A stretch of 5,844 bases of DNA from an uncultured Oscillospiraceae bacterium (GCA_934655935.1 CAKUHJ010000116.1:1-5844), one strand, 5' to 3'. Numbered from the stretch's first letter, positions 1 to 5,823 are shown. A program made the numbers and translations. Notes: generated from the letters alone by a model not told the origin.

Positions 1-703
1 TCAGGCAGCATACGCCGGCAAACAGGAACGTTAGCTCATACGCGCAGTTGGCGGAGGAGGCGGCATAGTCCGAGCATTCCTCGAGCGTCTGGAAAAGCCC
101 TGCGTCAAGGGCCTGCGCGGACAGCTTCTCCAGGACGAGCGAATCGGCAAAGGTCCCGGCGGCGTCCAGAAGGCAGTAGGCGACCGGCAGGCACAGGGCC
201 AGCCAGGACTTGGCGTAGCGGTAATTGGAGGCCTCCTGCCGCGCGCGGCGAAGCTCGTCGTCCTCGCGCGATTCCACGACGCCCAGGCCGATCACGCCGA
301 CGCACACCAGCGCAACCGCGCCGACGACGGCCAGGCGCAGTCCGCCGCTCAAGCTCTCGTCCAGCGTTCCGGTGATCAGGCACAGAACCGCGACCAGAGC
401 GCCGGAGGAGTTGCAGATCGGCGACGAGATGGAAAGCTCAATGTAGCGGAGCCCCACATAGCCCAGCGCCATGGACAGAATGTAGAGCAGCGAGACCGGC
501 AGATAGGTGAGCAGAACGGACCAGGTCACAACGGCGCCGCCGACGAAAATTTCGTAGGCCGCGTGAAGGCCCATGACGGCGCCGACGGCGATCACCATTT
601 TCAGGTGCGCATAGCGGTCGCGCGCGTCGCGGCAGCCGATTTTGGAAAACAGGTCGGAGCCGCTCCAGCAGAGCAGCGCAATGATAGCAAGCCAGAACCA
701 CAT
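1..703 (-). CDS. EamA/DMT-like membrane transporter, 3' end outside window
   Basis: An open frame of 234 codons starts at ATG 703 and runs off the left edge without a stop. AGGAG at 718-714 lies 10 bases before the start, which fixes it. The protein is strongly hydrophobic, with likely membrane helices near residues 1-18, 35-54, 58-84, 98-112 and 123-143. A charged linker follows at 144-165 (ESREDDELRR...), then a further helix at about 166-183. Five helices, a basic/acidic linker and a new helix set match the two-half architecture of drug/metabolite transporters (EamA), as does the WSGSDLF segment in helix 1. Residues 188-222 form an unusual soluble, Cys- and acid-containing stretch before the next helix. 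It is the last visible gene of a probable abrB-lyase-transporter transcript, 52 bases after the lyase. The substrate cannot be read from sequence; export of an amino acid or metabolite is an inference from context. Confidence 0.75.
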   Translation of the reverse strand, partial: MWFWLAIIALLCWSGSDLFSKIGCRDARDRYAHLKMVIAVGAVMGLHAAYEIFVGGAVVTWSVLLTYLPVSLLYILSMALGYVGLRYIELSISSPICNSSGALVAVLCLITGTLDESLSGGLRLAVVGAVALVCVGVIGLGVVESREDDELRRARQEASNYRYAKSWLALCLPVAYCLLDAAGTFADSLVLEKLSAQALDAGLFQTLEECSDYAASSANCAYELTFLFAGVCCL

Positions 704-718
704 AAAACTGAAACTCCT

Positions 719-757
719 GTGTTTTTATTTGTTTTTTTGTGTTTTTATTTGTTTTTT
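719..757. repeat. A/T-rich tandem repeat, two copies (20 and 19 bp), before the transporter RBS
   Basis: Two adjacent copies of GTGTTTTTATTTGTTTTTT(T) occupy 719-738 and 739-757, differing only by one T in the homopolymer run. On the transcribed minus strand they read as A-rich units between the lyase stop codon (758-756) and the AGGAG of the transporter (718-714). The repeat contrasts sharply with the GC-rich genes on either side. It could be an unstructured translation-enhancing leader or a slippage-prone spacer; no function is demonstrated. Confidence 0.85.
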
Positions 758-2045
758 AAAGAGGCGGAAGCGCAATCAGGCCCTCCTCCAGAAGCTTCTG
801 GAGGCTCATGAGAATGCCGAGCTTTGCGTGATGCCAGGTCAGGCCGCCCTGGAAATACACCGCGAAGGGCGGGCGGATGGGACCGTCCGCCGAAAGCTCG
901 ATGGACGAGCCCTGCACAAACGCGCCTGCGGCCATTACGACCTCGGAGTCGTAGCCGGGCATGGCCCAGGGGACGGGGGTGACGTAGCTGTCGACCGGCG
1001 CGGCAGCCTGAATGCCGCGGCAGAAGGCGAGCATCCGCTCCGCAGAGCCGAACTCGACGGCCTGAATGATATCGTGGCGGGATTCCGTTCCGTCCGGCAC
1101 GACGCGGAAGCCGAGGCGCTCGTAGCAGTTGGCGGCAAAGATTGCGCCCTTGAGCGCGCCGGAAACCACGTTCGGGCTCAGGAAGAAGCCCTGATAGAAG
1201 CTCGGCAGCAGGCCGAGGTTCGCGCCGACCTCCTGCCCGAGACCGGGCGCGGAGAGGCGGTAGGCGCAGCGCTCGACGCAGGCCTCCGTGCCGCAGATGT
1301 AGCCGCCGATGGGCGCAAGCCCGCCGCCCGGATTCTTGATCAGGCTGCCGACGATCATATCCGCGCCGACGTCCGAGGGCTCCTGTGTCTCCACAAATTC
1401 GCCGTAGCAGTTGTCGACCATGCACAGAACGTCCGGCTTGCACTGCTTGCAGAAGGCGATGAGCTCGCCGATCTGCCGGACGGAGAACGACGGACGTGTG
1501 GCGTAGCCCTTTGAACGCTGGATGGTGATGAGCCGGGTTTTTTCGCCGATGGCGGCGCGGATGGCCGGATAGTCGAAGCTGCCGTCCGGCAGAAGCTCGA
1601 CCTGCCGGTAGCGCACGCCGTATTCCATGAGCGAGCATTTGCTGGGGCGGATGCCGATGACCTCCTCGAGGGTGTCGTACGGCGCGCCGACCGGGCTTAA
1701 AAGCTCGTCGCCGGGCAGAAGATTCGCGCCCAGCGCGACGGCCAGCGCATGCGTGCCGCAGGTAATCTGCGGGCGGACGAGCGCGGCCTGTGCGCCGAAG
1801 GCGTCGGCATAGACACGCTCGAGCTTTTCCCGGCCGGAATCGTCATAGCCGTAGCCGGTCGTCGCGGCGAAGCAGGTCGTGTCCACGCGGTTTTTCTGCA
1901 TGGCGCGCAGGACCTTCGCCTGGTTGTATTCCGCGGTCCGGTCAATTTCATCAAAGCGGGGCCGAAGGGCGGAAAGAATCTGCTCGCCCCAGGCGTACAG
2001 CGCGGGGCTGACGCCGAGCGATTCATACATGTGTTCAAGCTCCAT
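756..2045 (-). CDS. Methionine gamma-lyase family PLP enzyme (PF06838, 'aluminum resistance protein' type, YnbB-like)
   Basis: This 429-residue protein belongs to the fold-type I PLP family that includes Bacillus subtilis YnbB and is annotated either as methionine gamma-lyase family or aluminum resistance protein. Visible landmarks are the N-terminal RTAEYNQAKVLRAM (36-49), the TTGYGYDD segment (62-69), RPQITCGTHA (91-100), the cofactor aspartate in MVDNCYGEF (D211) and the probable Schiff-base lysine K237 in GSLIKNPGGG. The C-terminal ADGPIRPPFAVYFQGGLTW (386-404) is also characteristic. Length is normal for the family. ATG 2045 follows the AbrB-like stop codon by 3 bases, with GGAG 9 bases upstream of the start, inside the end of the upstream gene, so the two are likely translationally linked. 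Chemistry is expected to be elimination or transfer at a sulfur amino acid, but the physiological substrate of this subfamily is poorly established. No active-site damage is visible. Confidence 0.93.
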   Translation of the reverse strand: MELEHMYESLGVSPALYAWGEQILSALRPRFDEIDRTAEYNQAKVLRAMQKNRVDTTCFAATTGYGYDDSGREKLERVYADAFGAQAALVRPQITCGTHALAVALGANLLPGDELLSPVGAPYDTLEEVIGIRPSKCSLMEYGVRYRQVELLPDGSFDYPAIRAAIGEKTRLITIQRSKGYATRPSFSVRQIGELIAFCKQCKPDVLCMVDNCYGEFVETQEPSDVGADMIVGSLIKNPGGGLAPIGGYICGTEACVERCAYRLSAPGLGQEVGANLGLLPSFYQGFFLSPNVVSGALKGAIFAANCYERLGFRVVPDGTESRHDIIQAVEFGSAERMLAFCRGIQAAAPVDSYVTPVPWAMPGYDSEVVMAAGAFVQGSSIELSADGPIRPPFAVYFQGGLTWHHAKLGILMSLQKLLEEGLIALPPL

Positions 2046-2048
2046 GGT

Positions 2049-2288
2049 TTATTTCTCCAGACGGTCAAAATTTTCAAAAATCTGATTGGCGGCGTCGCGG
2101 ATGACTTCCGGCTTGGTGACGATGATGCCGGTCTGCTCGTCGCCGAGAATCAGAAGCGTATCGCCGCTCTGAATGCCGAAGAGCGCGCGCGCCTGCTTGG
2201 GAATCACAATCTGGCCCTTTTCGCCGACCTTTGCGGTGCCGAAAATATGGTGCTTGGGCTTGCCGAGAATATGCTTGCCTCCGGGCAT
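2049..2288 (-). CDS. AbrB/MazE/SpoVT-type DNA-binding regulator, 79 aa
   Basis: Residues about 16-60 (FGTAKVGEKGQIVIPKQARA followed by LFGIQSGDTLLILGD) are a classic AbrB swapped-hairpin domain, which dimerises and binds AT-rich promoter DNA. The C-terminal tail (61-79) is predicted helical. ATG 2288 is fixed by an excellent AAGGAGG at 2301-2295, six bases upstream. It is the first gene of the cluster with the lyase-like enzyme (3-base gap) and the transporter, so it probably controls that cluster and itself. The promoter region just upstream is AT-rich, as AbrB-type proteins prefer. It is not adjacent to a recognisable toxin, which argues against an antitoxin role of the MazE kind. Domain call is firm; regulatory targets are inference. 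Confidence 0.92.
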   Translation of the reverse strand: MPGGKHILGKPKHHIFGTAKVGEKGQIVIPKQARALFGIQSGDTLLILGDEQTGIIVTKPEVIRDAANQIFENFDRLEK

Positions 2289-2324
2289 GGCGGGCCTCCT
2301 TTTCGGTAAAAATCATACTTGTAT

Positions 2325-2353
2325 AACTTACACGCGAATGGCGGAAATGTCAA
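2325..2353 (-). promoter_or_regulatory. Candidate sigma-A promoter of the AbrB-lyase-transporter cluster
   Basis: A perfect TTGACA lies at 2353-2348 and, after 17 bases, a poor -10 match TAAGTT at 2330-2325. An alternative -10, TATGAT, sits at 2317-2312 but lacks a good -35. The interrupted inverted repeat TGTA-N5-TACA (2332-2320) overlaps this stretch and is a possible operator site. The implied leader is short (about 35 bases) with no room for a riboswitch. Confidence 0.45.
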
Positions 2354-2631
2354 TCAGAAAATTCCAAAGAGAAAATCGAATTTGTGGTGTGGTTCCTCCT
2401 GGCCTGAAAAAAGCGGCGTACTGCGACATACTTTTATTGGAAAGAAATATCCTGGGCAGCTCCGCACGATTGCGTCCGCGCGCTTCGGCGGATCTTTTCC
2501 GCCAATCCTGTGCGTTTCAAAGCTTGGCTTGATGAAAAAGCTCTCGCCGAGCTGGCCTGCCGAATTGTGCGGTGCTGCCCTCGTTTTTTTCGAAGTTTTC
2601 TTAAAAGCAGTAGGAAAAAGCGTGAGCTTCT
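2354..2631. other. Gene-free gap between the AbrB-like cluster and serine dehydratase
   Basis: No convincing protein gene is present. The open frames across it (plus 2319-2633 and minus 2674-2354) lack a good ribosome binding site, give compositions with no family resemblance and run through the terminator hairpin or RNA-like structure. The part 2454-2590 holds a strongly base-paired element described separately. Bases 2354-2453 are lower in GC and contain an orphan AGGAGG (minus strand, 2400-2395) with no start codon at a useful distance. A weak plus-strand promoter can be drawn, CTGAAA (2404-2409), 17 bases, CATACT (2427-2432). Confidence 0.7.
2454..2590 (+). ncRNA. Candidate structured non-coding RNA ending in a T-run, family unknown
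   Basis: Bases 2454-2471 (GGGCAGCTCCGCACGATT) pair with 2563-2580 (AATTGTGCGGTGCTGCCC) in an 18-position stem with one T-T mismatch and one G-T pair. It encloses 91 bases that hold two further hairpins: GGCGGA/TCCGCC (2487-2492 with 2498-2503) and AGCTTGGC/GCCGAGCT (2521-2528 with 2546-2553). The closing stem is followed after three bases by seven T (2584-2590) on the plus strand only, which sets the likely direction and gives the 3' end. A long closing stem around a loosely paired centre is reminiscent of 6S RNA, but I do not recognise 6S consensus bases and the length is short for it. The SRP GGAA-type loop and tmRNA tag region are also absent. The upstream promoter is weak. Alternatively it is a large terminator-like inverted repeat. 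Confidence 0.4.
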
Positions 2632-2673
2632 GAAGAAAACAGAATGCGCCCGCCAGGGTTTCCGGCGGGCACA
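2632..2673 (-). terminator. Intrinsic terminator of L-serine dehydratase
   Basis: On the minus strand GCCCGCC (2670-2664) pairs perfectly with GGCGGGC (2654-2648), extended by two outer pairs across one mismatch, with a 9-base loop. The following TTCTGTTTTCTTC (2644-2632) is the U-rich tail. It begins 16 bases after the dehydratase stop codon, so it separates this gene from the AbrB-like cluster. Confidence 0.85.
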
Positions 2674-2688
2674 TTTATATTGGTCTGG

Positions 2689-3912
2689 TCAGGAGCCGGT
2701 GCCGGAGCGGCGGCTGTAGAGCCGGGCAAGGCCGCCTTCGCTGGTCTCGCGGAAGGCGCGGTTGATGCTGACGCCGGTATCGTACATGGTGCGCACGACC
2801 ATGTCAAAGGAAATGGTTCTCGTGCCGACCAGCATGTGCGCAAGGTTGGATGCGTCGATGGCGCGTTTGGCGGTGACGGCGTTGCGCTCGATGCAGGGAA
2901 TCTGCACCAGGCCGCAGATGGGGTCGCAGGTGAGGCCCAGATGATGCTCCATGGCAATCTCGGCGGAATACTCCACCTCCTGGATGCTCAGCTCCATCAG
3001 CTGGCTCATTGCGGCGGCGGCCATGGAGCAGGCGGAGCCGATTTCGGCCTGGCAGCCGCATTCCGCGCCGGAGACAGAGGCGTTGCGGCGGATGAGATTG
3101 CCGATGATGCCGGCGACGCTCAGCGCCTCGGCCATTTTTTCATCGGAAAAGCCGTATTTATCCTGCAGATAGATCAGGACCGCCGGCACCACGCCGCACG
3201 AGCCGCAGGTGGGCGCGGTGACAATGGTGCCGCTGCCGGCGTTCTGCTCGGCGGCGGCGAAGGCGTAGGCGCAGACCATCTGCAGTTCCCGCACCTGCGG
3301 AATGTCGACCAGGTGGCCGCGCTCAAGCAGGTATTTTGCCTTGCGCTGGACGTGCAGGCCGCCCGGAAGCTCGCCCTCGGCGGCCAGCCCCTCGGCGACC
3401 GCGCGGCGCATCGCGGCCCAGACCTTCTTCAGGAAGTCCCAGATTTCCGGGCCCTCGTTGAGCTCGACATACTGCGGCAGGCTCACGCGCCGCCAGGCGC
3501 AGAACTGCGCGATCTCGGCAAAGGAATTTTCGGGATAGACCTCGGCCTCCGCCGCGCTTTCCTCGCGCCCTTCGATGACAATATCGCCGCCGCCGATGGA
3601 CTCCACGCGCATGCGCGCAGTCTCCGTTTCGCCCTGAAAGCCGATCAGGTCCAGCGTGTTCGGGTGGCGGAGATCCGAGGGGTCCTCCTGGGCGAAGACG
3701 ATCTGCGTCGGGACAGGGGAGAGGACCTCCTGCAGGACGCGGTCGGTGCCATGGCCGACGCCGGTCTTGCTCAGAGAGCCGTAAAGAATGACTTTTGCGC
3801 CGGTCAGCTCCGGATTTTCGGATTTGAAGATGCGCGCCGCGCGCTCCGGACCCATGGTGTGGGAGCTGGAGGGGCCTTTTCCGATTTTATATAAGCTTCG
3901 TATGGATTTCAT
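2689..3912 (-). CDS. sdaA: L-serine ammonia-lyase (Fe-S L-serine dehydratase), single-chain
   Basis: The enzyme converts L-serine to pyruvate and ammonia in the cytoplasm using a [4Fe-4S] cluster, not PLP. The 407-residue chain joins the beta-type domain at the N-terminus (KIGKGPSSSHTMGPERA at 9-25, YGSLSKTGVGHGTD at 44-57, SIGGGDIVI at 105-113) to the catalytic alpha-type domain. The latter shows APTCGSCGVVPAV (233-245), SGAECGCQAEIGSACSM (281-297) and CDPICGLVQIPCIERNAV (329-346). The likely cluster ligands are C287, C329 and C340; their spacing (42 and 11) agrees with the ligands as I recall them from the structurally known Legionella enzyme. The C-terminus (RRSGTGS) lacks the terminal cysteine used there as a tail-in-mouth fourth ligand. 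ATG 3912 is preceded by GGAG 10 bases upstream; an out-of-frame ATG overlaps the site. It has its own promoter and terminator, and is somewhat shorter than E. coli SdaA, mostly by a compact middle. Confidence 0.96.
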   Translation of the reverse strand: MKSIRSLYKIGKGPSSSHTMGPERAARIFKSENPELTGAKVILYGSLSKTGVGHGTDRVLQEVLSPVPTQIVFAQEDPSDLRHPNTLDLIGFQGETETARMRVESIGGGDIVIEGREESAAEAEVYPENSFAEIAQFCAWRRVSLPQYVELNEGPEIWDFLKKVWAAMRRAVAEGLAAEGELPGGLHVQRKAKYLLERGHLVDIPQVRELQMVCAYAFAAAEQNAGSGTIVTAPTCGSCGVVPAVLIYLQDKYGFSDEKMAEALSVAGIIGNLIRRNASVSGAECGCQAEIGSACSMAAAAMSQLMELSIQEVEYSAEIAMEHHLGLTCDPICGLVQIPCIERNAVTAKRAIDASNLAHMLVGTRTISFDMVVRTMYDTGVSINRAFRETSEGGLARLYSRRSGTGS

Positions 3913-3964
3913 GGATATTCATCTCCGAAGATCAGAAATTCTTTTTCAGATATGTGCCGTTTCT

Positions 3965-3993
3965 ATGATAGCAGATGGATTTGGGAAAAACAA
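3965..3993 (-). promoter_or_regulatory. Sigma-A promoter of L-serine dehydratase, extended -10
   Basis: TTGTTT (3993-3988), a 17-base spacer and TATCAT (3970-3965) preceded by TG one base upstream (TGCTATCAT) make a good extended -10 promoter. The start would fall near 3958, leaving a leader of about 45 bases before ATG 3912. It lies in the 110-base gap after the 52-residue gene, so the dehydratase can be transcribed independently of it. Confidence 0.7.
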
Positions 3994-3995
3994 TG

Positions 3996-4005
3996 CGCAA
4001 TTGCG
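3996..4005. promoter_or_regulatory. Perfect 10-bp palindrome next to the dehydratase -35, possible operator
   Basis: CGCAATTGCG is fully self-complementary and ends 2 bases upstream of the TTGTTT -35 box. Placement suits a regulator or activator site. A 10-bp palindrome can arise by chance, and only one copy is visible. Confidence 0.3.
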
Positions 4006-4022
4006 TTAAAACTTGACGTGCT

Positions 4023-4181
4023 TCAGTTCCGATTCTTGGCAAGCGCTTCCAAAGCAAGCTCGCCGGCAAGCTTGAACAGCGCGTCGGCAAGAACCTCCTC
4101 CGGGCGCTTGCCGGTCTGCGCGGCGACGGCTTCATAAAACCGCGCGGCGGCGGGGTCCAGGCAAATCCGGTATTCGCACAT
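4023..4181 (-). CDS. Small ribbon-helix-helix-like protein, 52 aa, function unknown
   Basis: ATG 4181 is preceded by AAGGAG (4194-4189) at a 7-base spacing, one of the best ribosome binding sites in the window, and the frame closes with TGA at 4025-4023. The product begins MCEYRICLDPAAARFYEAVA, giving a short beta strand (3-8), then helix A (about 10-23), a TGKRPEE turn (23-29) and helix B (about 28-49). That order and length fit the ribbon-helix-helix (CopG/Arc/MetJ) DNA-binding fold, but the strand is not strongly typical and no named family is recognised. It is divergent from proS with overlapping promoters and lies upstream of serine dehydratase on the same strand. A promoter-bound regulator of these neighbours is a reasonable inference. 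No toxin partner is adjacent. The gene is short but its RBS, stop and codon use look genuine. Confidence 0.75.
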   Translation of the reverse strand: MCEYRICLDPAAARFYEAVAAQTGKRPEEVLADALFKLAGELALEALAKNRN

Positions 4182-4228
4182 GGGCAGTCTCCTTCCAAGG
4201 GATGATGTACCATTTTATGTTCCGGGGA

Positions 4229-4257
4229 TTGACAGGTGTGATAGAATACATTATCAT
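4229..4257 (+). promoter_or_regulatory. Sigma-A promoter of proS
   Basis: TTGACA (4229-4234), a 17-base spacer and TATCAT (4252-4257) are near consensus. Transcription should start near 4264, leaving about 35 bases of leader. That is too short for a T-box, which often precedes aminoacyl-tRNA synthetase genes in Firmicutes, so proS appears not to be T-box controlled here. Confidence 0.85.
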
Positions 4258-4266
4258 TATAAACAA
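4238..4266 (-). promoter_or_regulatory. Candidate divergent promoter for the 52-aa gene, overlapping the proS promoter
   Basis: On the minus strand TTGTTT (4266-4261), 17 bases and TATCAC (4243-4238) form a moderate promoter. Its -10 falls inside the proS promoter spacer and its -35 lies over the expected proS start point. Only TATCAC is off consensus at two places. Confidence 0.45.
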
Positions 4267-4298
4267 TTATTATCTGGTTCCGAAAGGATGGAAGCAAC

Positions 4299-5735
4299 GT
4301 GGCGAAAGAGAAAAAGGTTGAGCAGATCACCGATATGGAGGTCGATTTTGCACAGTGGTACACGGACATCTGCCGCAAGGCGGAGCTCGTGGAATACGCG
4401 TCGGTCAAGGGCTTTACGATTCTGAGGCCGTATGGTTACGCAATCTGGGAAAATATCCAGAGCATCATGGACGCCGAGTTCAAAAAGACCGGCCATGAGA
4501 ACGTGGCGATGCCGGTTCTGATTCCGGAGAGCCTTTTGAAAAAGGAAGGCGAGCTTGTAAACGGCTTCGCGCCCGAGGTCGCGTGGGTGACCATGGGCGG
4601 CAGCGAGAAGCTGGAGGAGCGCCTGGCCTTCCGCCCGACGTCGGAGACCATGTTCTGCGACCACTGGTCGAGAGTGCTGCAGACCTACCGCGAGCTGCCG
4701 ATGCTCTACAACCAGTGGTGCTCGGTCATCCGCTGGGAGAAGACGACGCGCCCGTTCCTGCGCTCAAGAGAGTTCTGGTGGCAGGAGGGCCATACGCTGC
4801 ACGAAACCGCGGAGGAGGCCGTCCGCGAGACGGAGCAGCAGCTGAAATGCTATGCGGATTTCTTTGAGAACGTGCTGGCGATTCCGGTTGTGCCGGGGCA
4901 GAAGACCGAGAAGGAAAAGTTCGCGGGCGCGGAGGCAACCTATACCGTCGAGTGCCTGATGAAGGACCACAAGGCGCTGCAGGGCGCGACCTCCCACTAC
5001 TTCGGCGACAAATTCTCCAGAGCCTACAATGTGACCTTTACCGGTCGCGACAACAAGCTTCAGTATCCGTTCCAGACCTCCTGGGGCTCGACGACCCGGA
5101 TGATCGGCGCGGTCATCATGGCCCACGGCGACAACAACGGCCTGGTGCTTCCGCCGAAAATCGCGCCGGTGCAGGTCATCATCCTGCCTGTGGCCATGCA
5201 CAAGGCGGGCGTCCTTGAGAAGGCGCAGGAGCTGAAGAACCGCCTGCAGGCGGCAGGGCTGCGCGTGAAGCTGGACGATTCGGACAACTCCATGGGCTGG
5301 AAGTGCGCGCAGTACGAGATGAAGGGCGTGCCCCTGCGCGTGGAGATCGGCCCGCGCGACATCGAAGCCGGACAGTGCGTGCTGGTCCGCCGCAACGACG
5401 GCGAAAAGACGGTTGTGCCGCTGGACGAGCTGGAGTCTGCCGCACAGGCGCAGCTGGAGCTGGTGCACCGGGGGATGTACGAAAAGGCAAAGCAGAATCT
5501 GGACAGCCACATCTTCCAGGCGCATTCCCTGGAGGAGGCAAAACAGCTTCAGGCGGAGCACGGCGGCTTTATCAAGACCATGTGGTGCGGCGAGCTTGCG
5601 TGCGAGCTGAAGATGAAGGAGGAGGGCGGAATGTCCTCGCGCTGCATGCCGCTTGCGCAGGAGCAGCTCGGCGATACCTGCCCCATCTGCGGAAAGCCCG
5701 CAAAGAAGATGATCTACTGGGGCGTGGCATACTGA
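4299..5735 (+). CDS. proS: Prolyl-tRNA synthetase, type 3 (class II)
   Basis: ProRS charges tRNA-Pro with proline using ATP (EC 6.1.1.15). The 478-residue length and the lack of an inserted YbaK-like editing domain identify the archaeal/eukaryotic-like type 3 form rather than the longer (about 570 aa) E. coli type. The catalytic core shows the motif 1 region around PVLIPESLL (72-80), RPTSET (112-117), motif 2 RWEKTTRPFLRSREFWWQEG (145-164) and motif 3 GSTTRMIGAVIMAHGDNNG (263-281). An anticodon-binding domain follows from about 290. The C-terminal zinc domain has C430, C435, C461 and C464, the spacing (5, 26, 3) known from the Thermus enzyme, and the chain ends in the usual aromatic residue (VAY). 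GTG 4299 is the start; AAAGGATGG (4283-4291) is the binding site, and the nearby ATG 4289 is out of frame. Monocistronic from its own promoter as far as can be seen. Confidence 0.98.
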   Translation: MAKEKKVEQITDMEVDFAQWYTDICRKAELVEYASVKGFTILRPYGYAIWENIQSIMDAEFKKTGHENVAMPVLIPESLLKKEGELVNGFAPEVAWVTMGGSEKLEERLAFRPTSETMFCDHWSRVLQTYRELPMLYNQWCSVIRWEKTTRPFLRSREFWWQEGHTLHETAEEAVRETEQQLKCYADFFENVLAIPVVPGQKTEKEKFAGAEATYTVECLMKDHKALQGATSHYFGDKFSRAYNVTFTGRDNKLQYPFQTSWGSTTRMIGAVIMAHGDNNGLVLPPKIAPVQVIILPVAMHKAGVLEKAQELKNRLQAAGLRVKLDDSDNSMGWKCAQYEMKGVPLRVEIGPRDIEAGQCVLVRRNDGEKTVVPLDELESAAQAQLELVHRGMYEKAKQNLDSHIFQAHSLEEAKQLQAEHGGFIKTMWCGELACELKMKEEGGMSSRCMPLAQEQLGDTCPICGKPAKKMIYWGVAY

Positions 5736-5793
5736 TTCGGAGAAAGCGACGAATTTCAGCCCCGTTTTTTATCAAAAATATTCAAAAAAGTTT

Positions 5794-5823
5794 CAAATCC
5801 CCCTTGACACCAAGGGGGATTTG
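5794..5823. repeat. 13-bp perfect inverted repeat downstream of proS (terminator and/or operator)
   Basis: Arms 5794-5806 (CAAATCCCCCTTG) and 5811-5823 (CAAGGGGGATTTG) pair perfectly around a 4-base centre, ACAC. As RNA this gives a strong hairpin. On the plus strand it is followed only by TTATAATATA, an indifferent U-tract; on the minus strand a run with TTTTTT (5790-5785) follows at 3 bases beyond the stem, a better terminator for a convergent transcript. It could end proS transcripts. It also contains the -35 box of the next promoter, so an operator role is equally possible. Confidence 0.8.

Noticed and set aside
2395..2400. Orphan minus-strand AGGAGG suggesting a small gene in the gap.
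   Set aside because: No ATG, GTG or TTG follows within a usable distance.
2454..2580. Small non-autonomous transposon (MITE) with 18-bp terminal inverted repeats.
   Set aside because: No target-site duplication flanks the repeats, no known insertion sequence ends are recognised, no second copy is in the window, and a T-run immediately follows one side as expected for RNA.
2552..2586. Minus-strand AGGGCAGCACCGCAC resembles the T-box antiterminator core (AGGGTGGNACCGCG).
   Set aside because: There is no stem I/specifier region upstream, no competing terminator directly after it, and the gene downstream on that strand is an AbrB-type regulator, not an amino-acid gene. The likeness is better explained as one side of the long stem.
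2532..2633. Plus-strand small open frame starting MKKLSPSWPAELCG.
   Set aside because: No RBS, and it runs straight through the 3' side of the closing stem and the T-run.
2644..3894. Long plus-strand open frame (416 codons) opposite the serine dehydratase gene.
   Set aside because: It is the antisense of a firmly identified enzyme; GC-rich codon bias removes stops from the opposite strand. The product is Ala/Gly/Asp-rich with no family likeness and no good RBS. The same holds for the open frames opposite the lyase and proS.
4289..4298. ATG 4289 as the proS start.
   Set aside because: It is out of frame with proS; GTG 4299 gives the conserved N-terminus of the family.
5735..5770. Terminator formed by ATTCG/CGAAT (5735-5739, 5750-5754) and the T-run 5765-5770.
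   Set aside because: Only five weak pairs with a 10-base loop, and the T-run starts 10 bases after the stem, too far for an intrinsic terminator.
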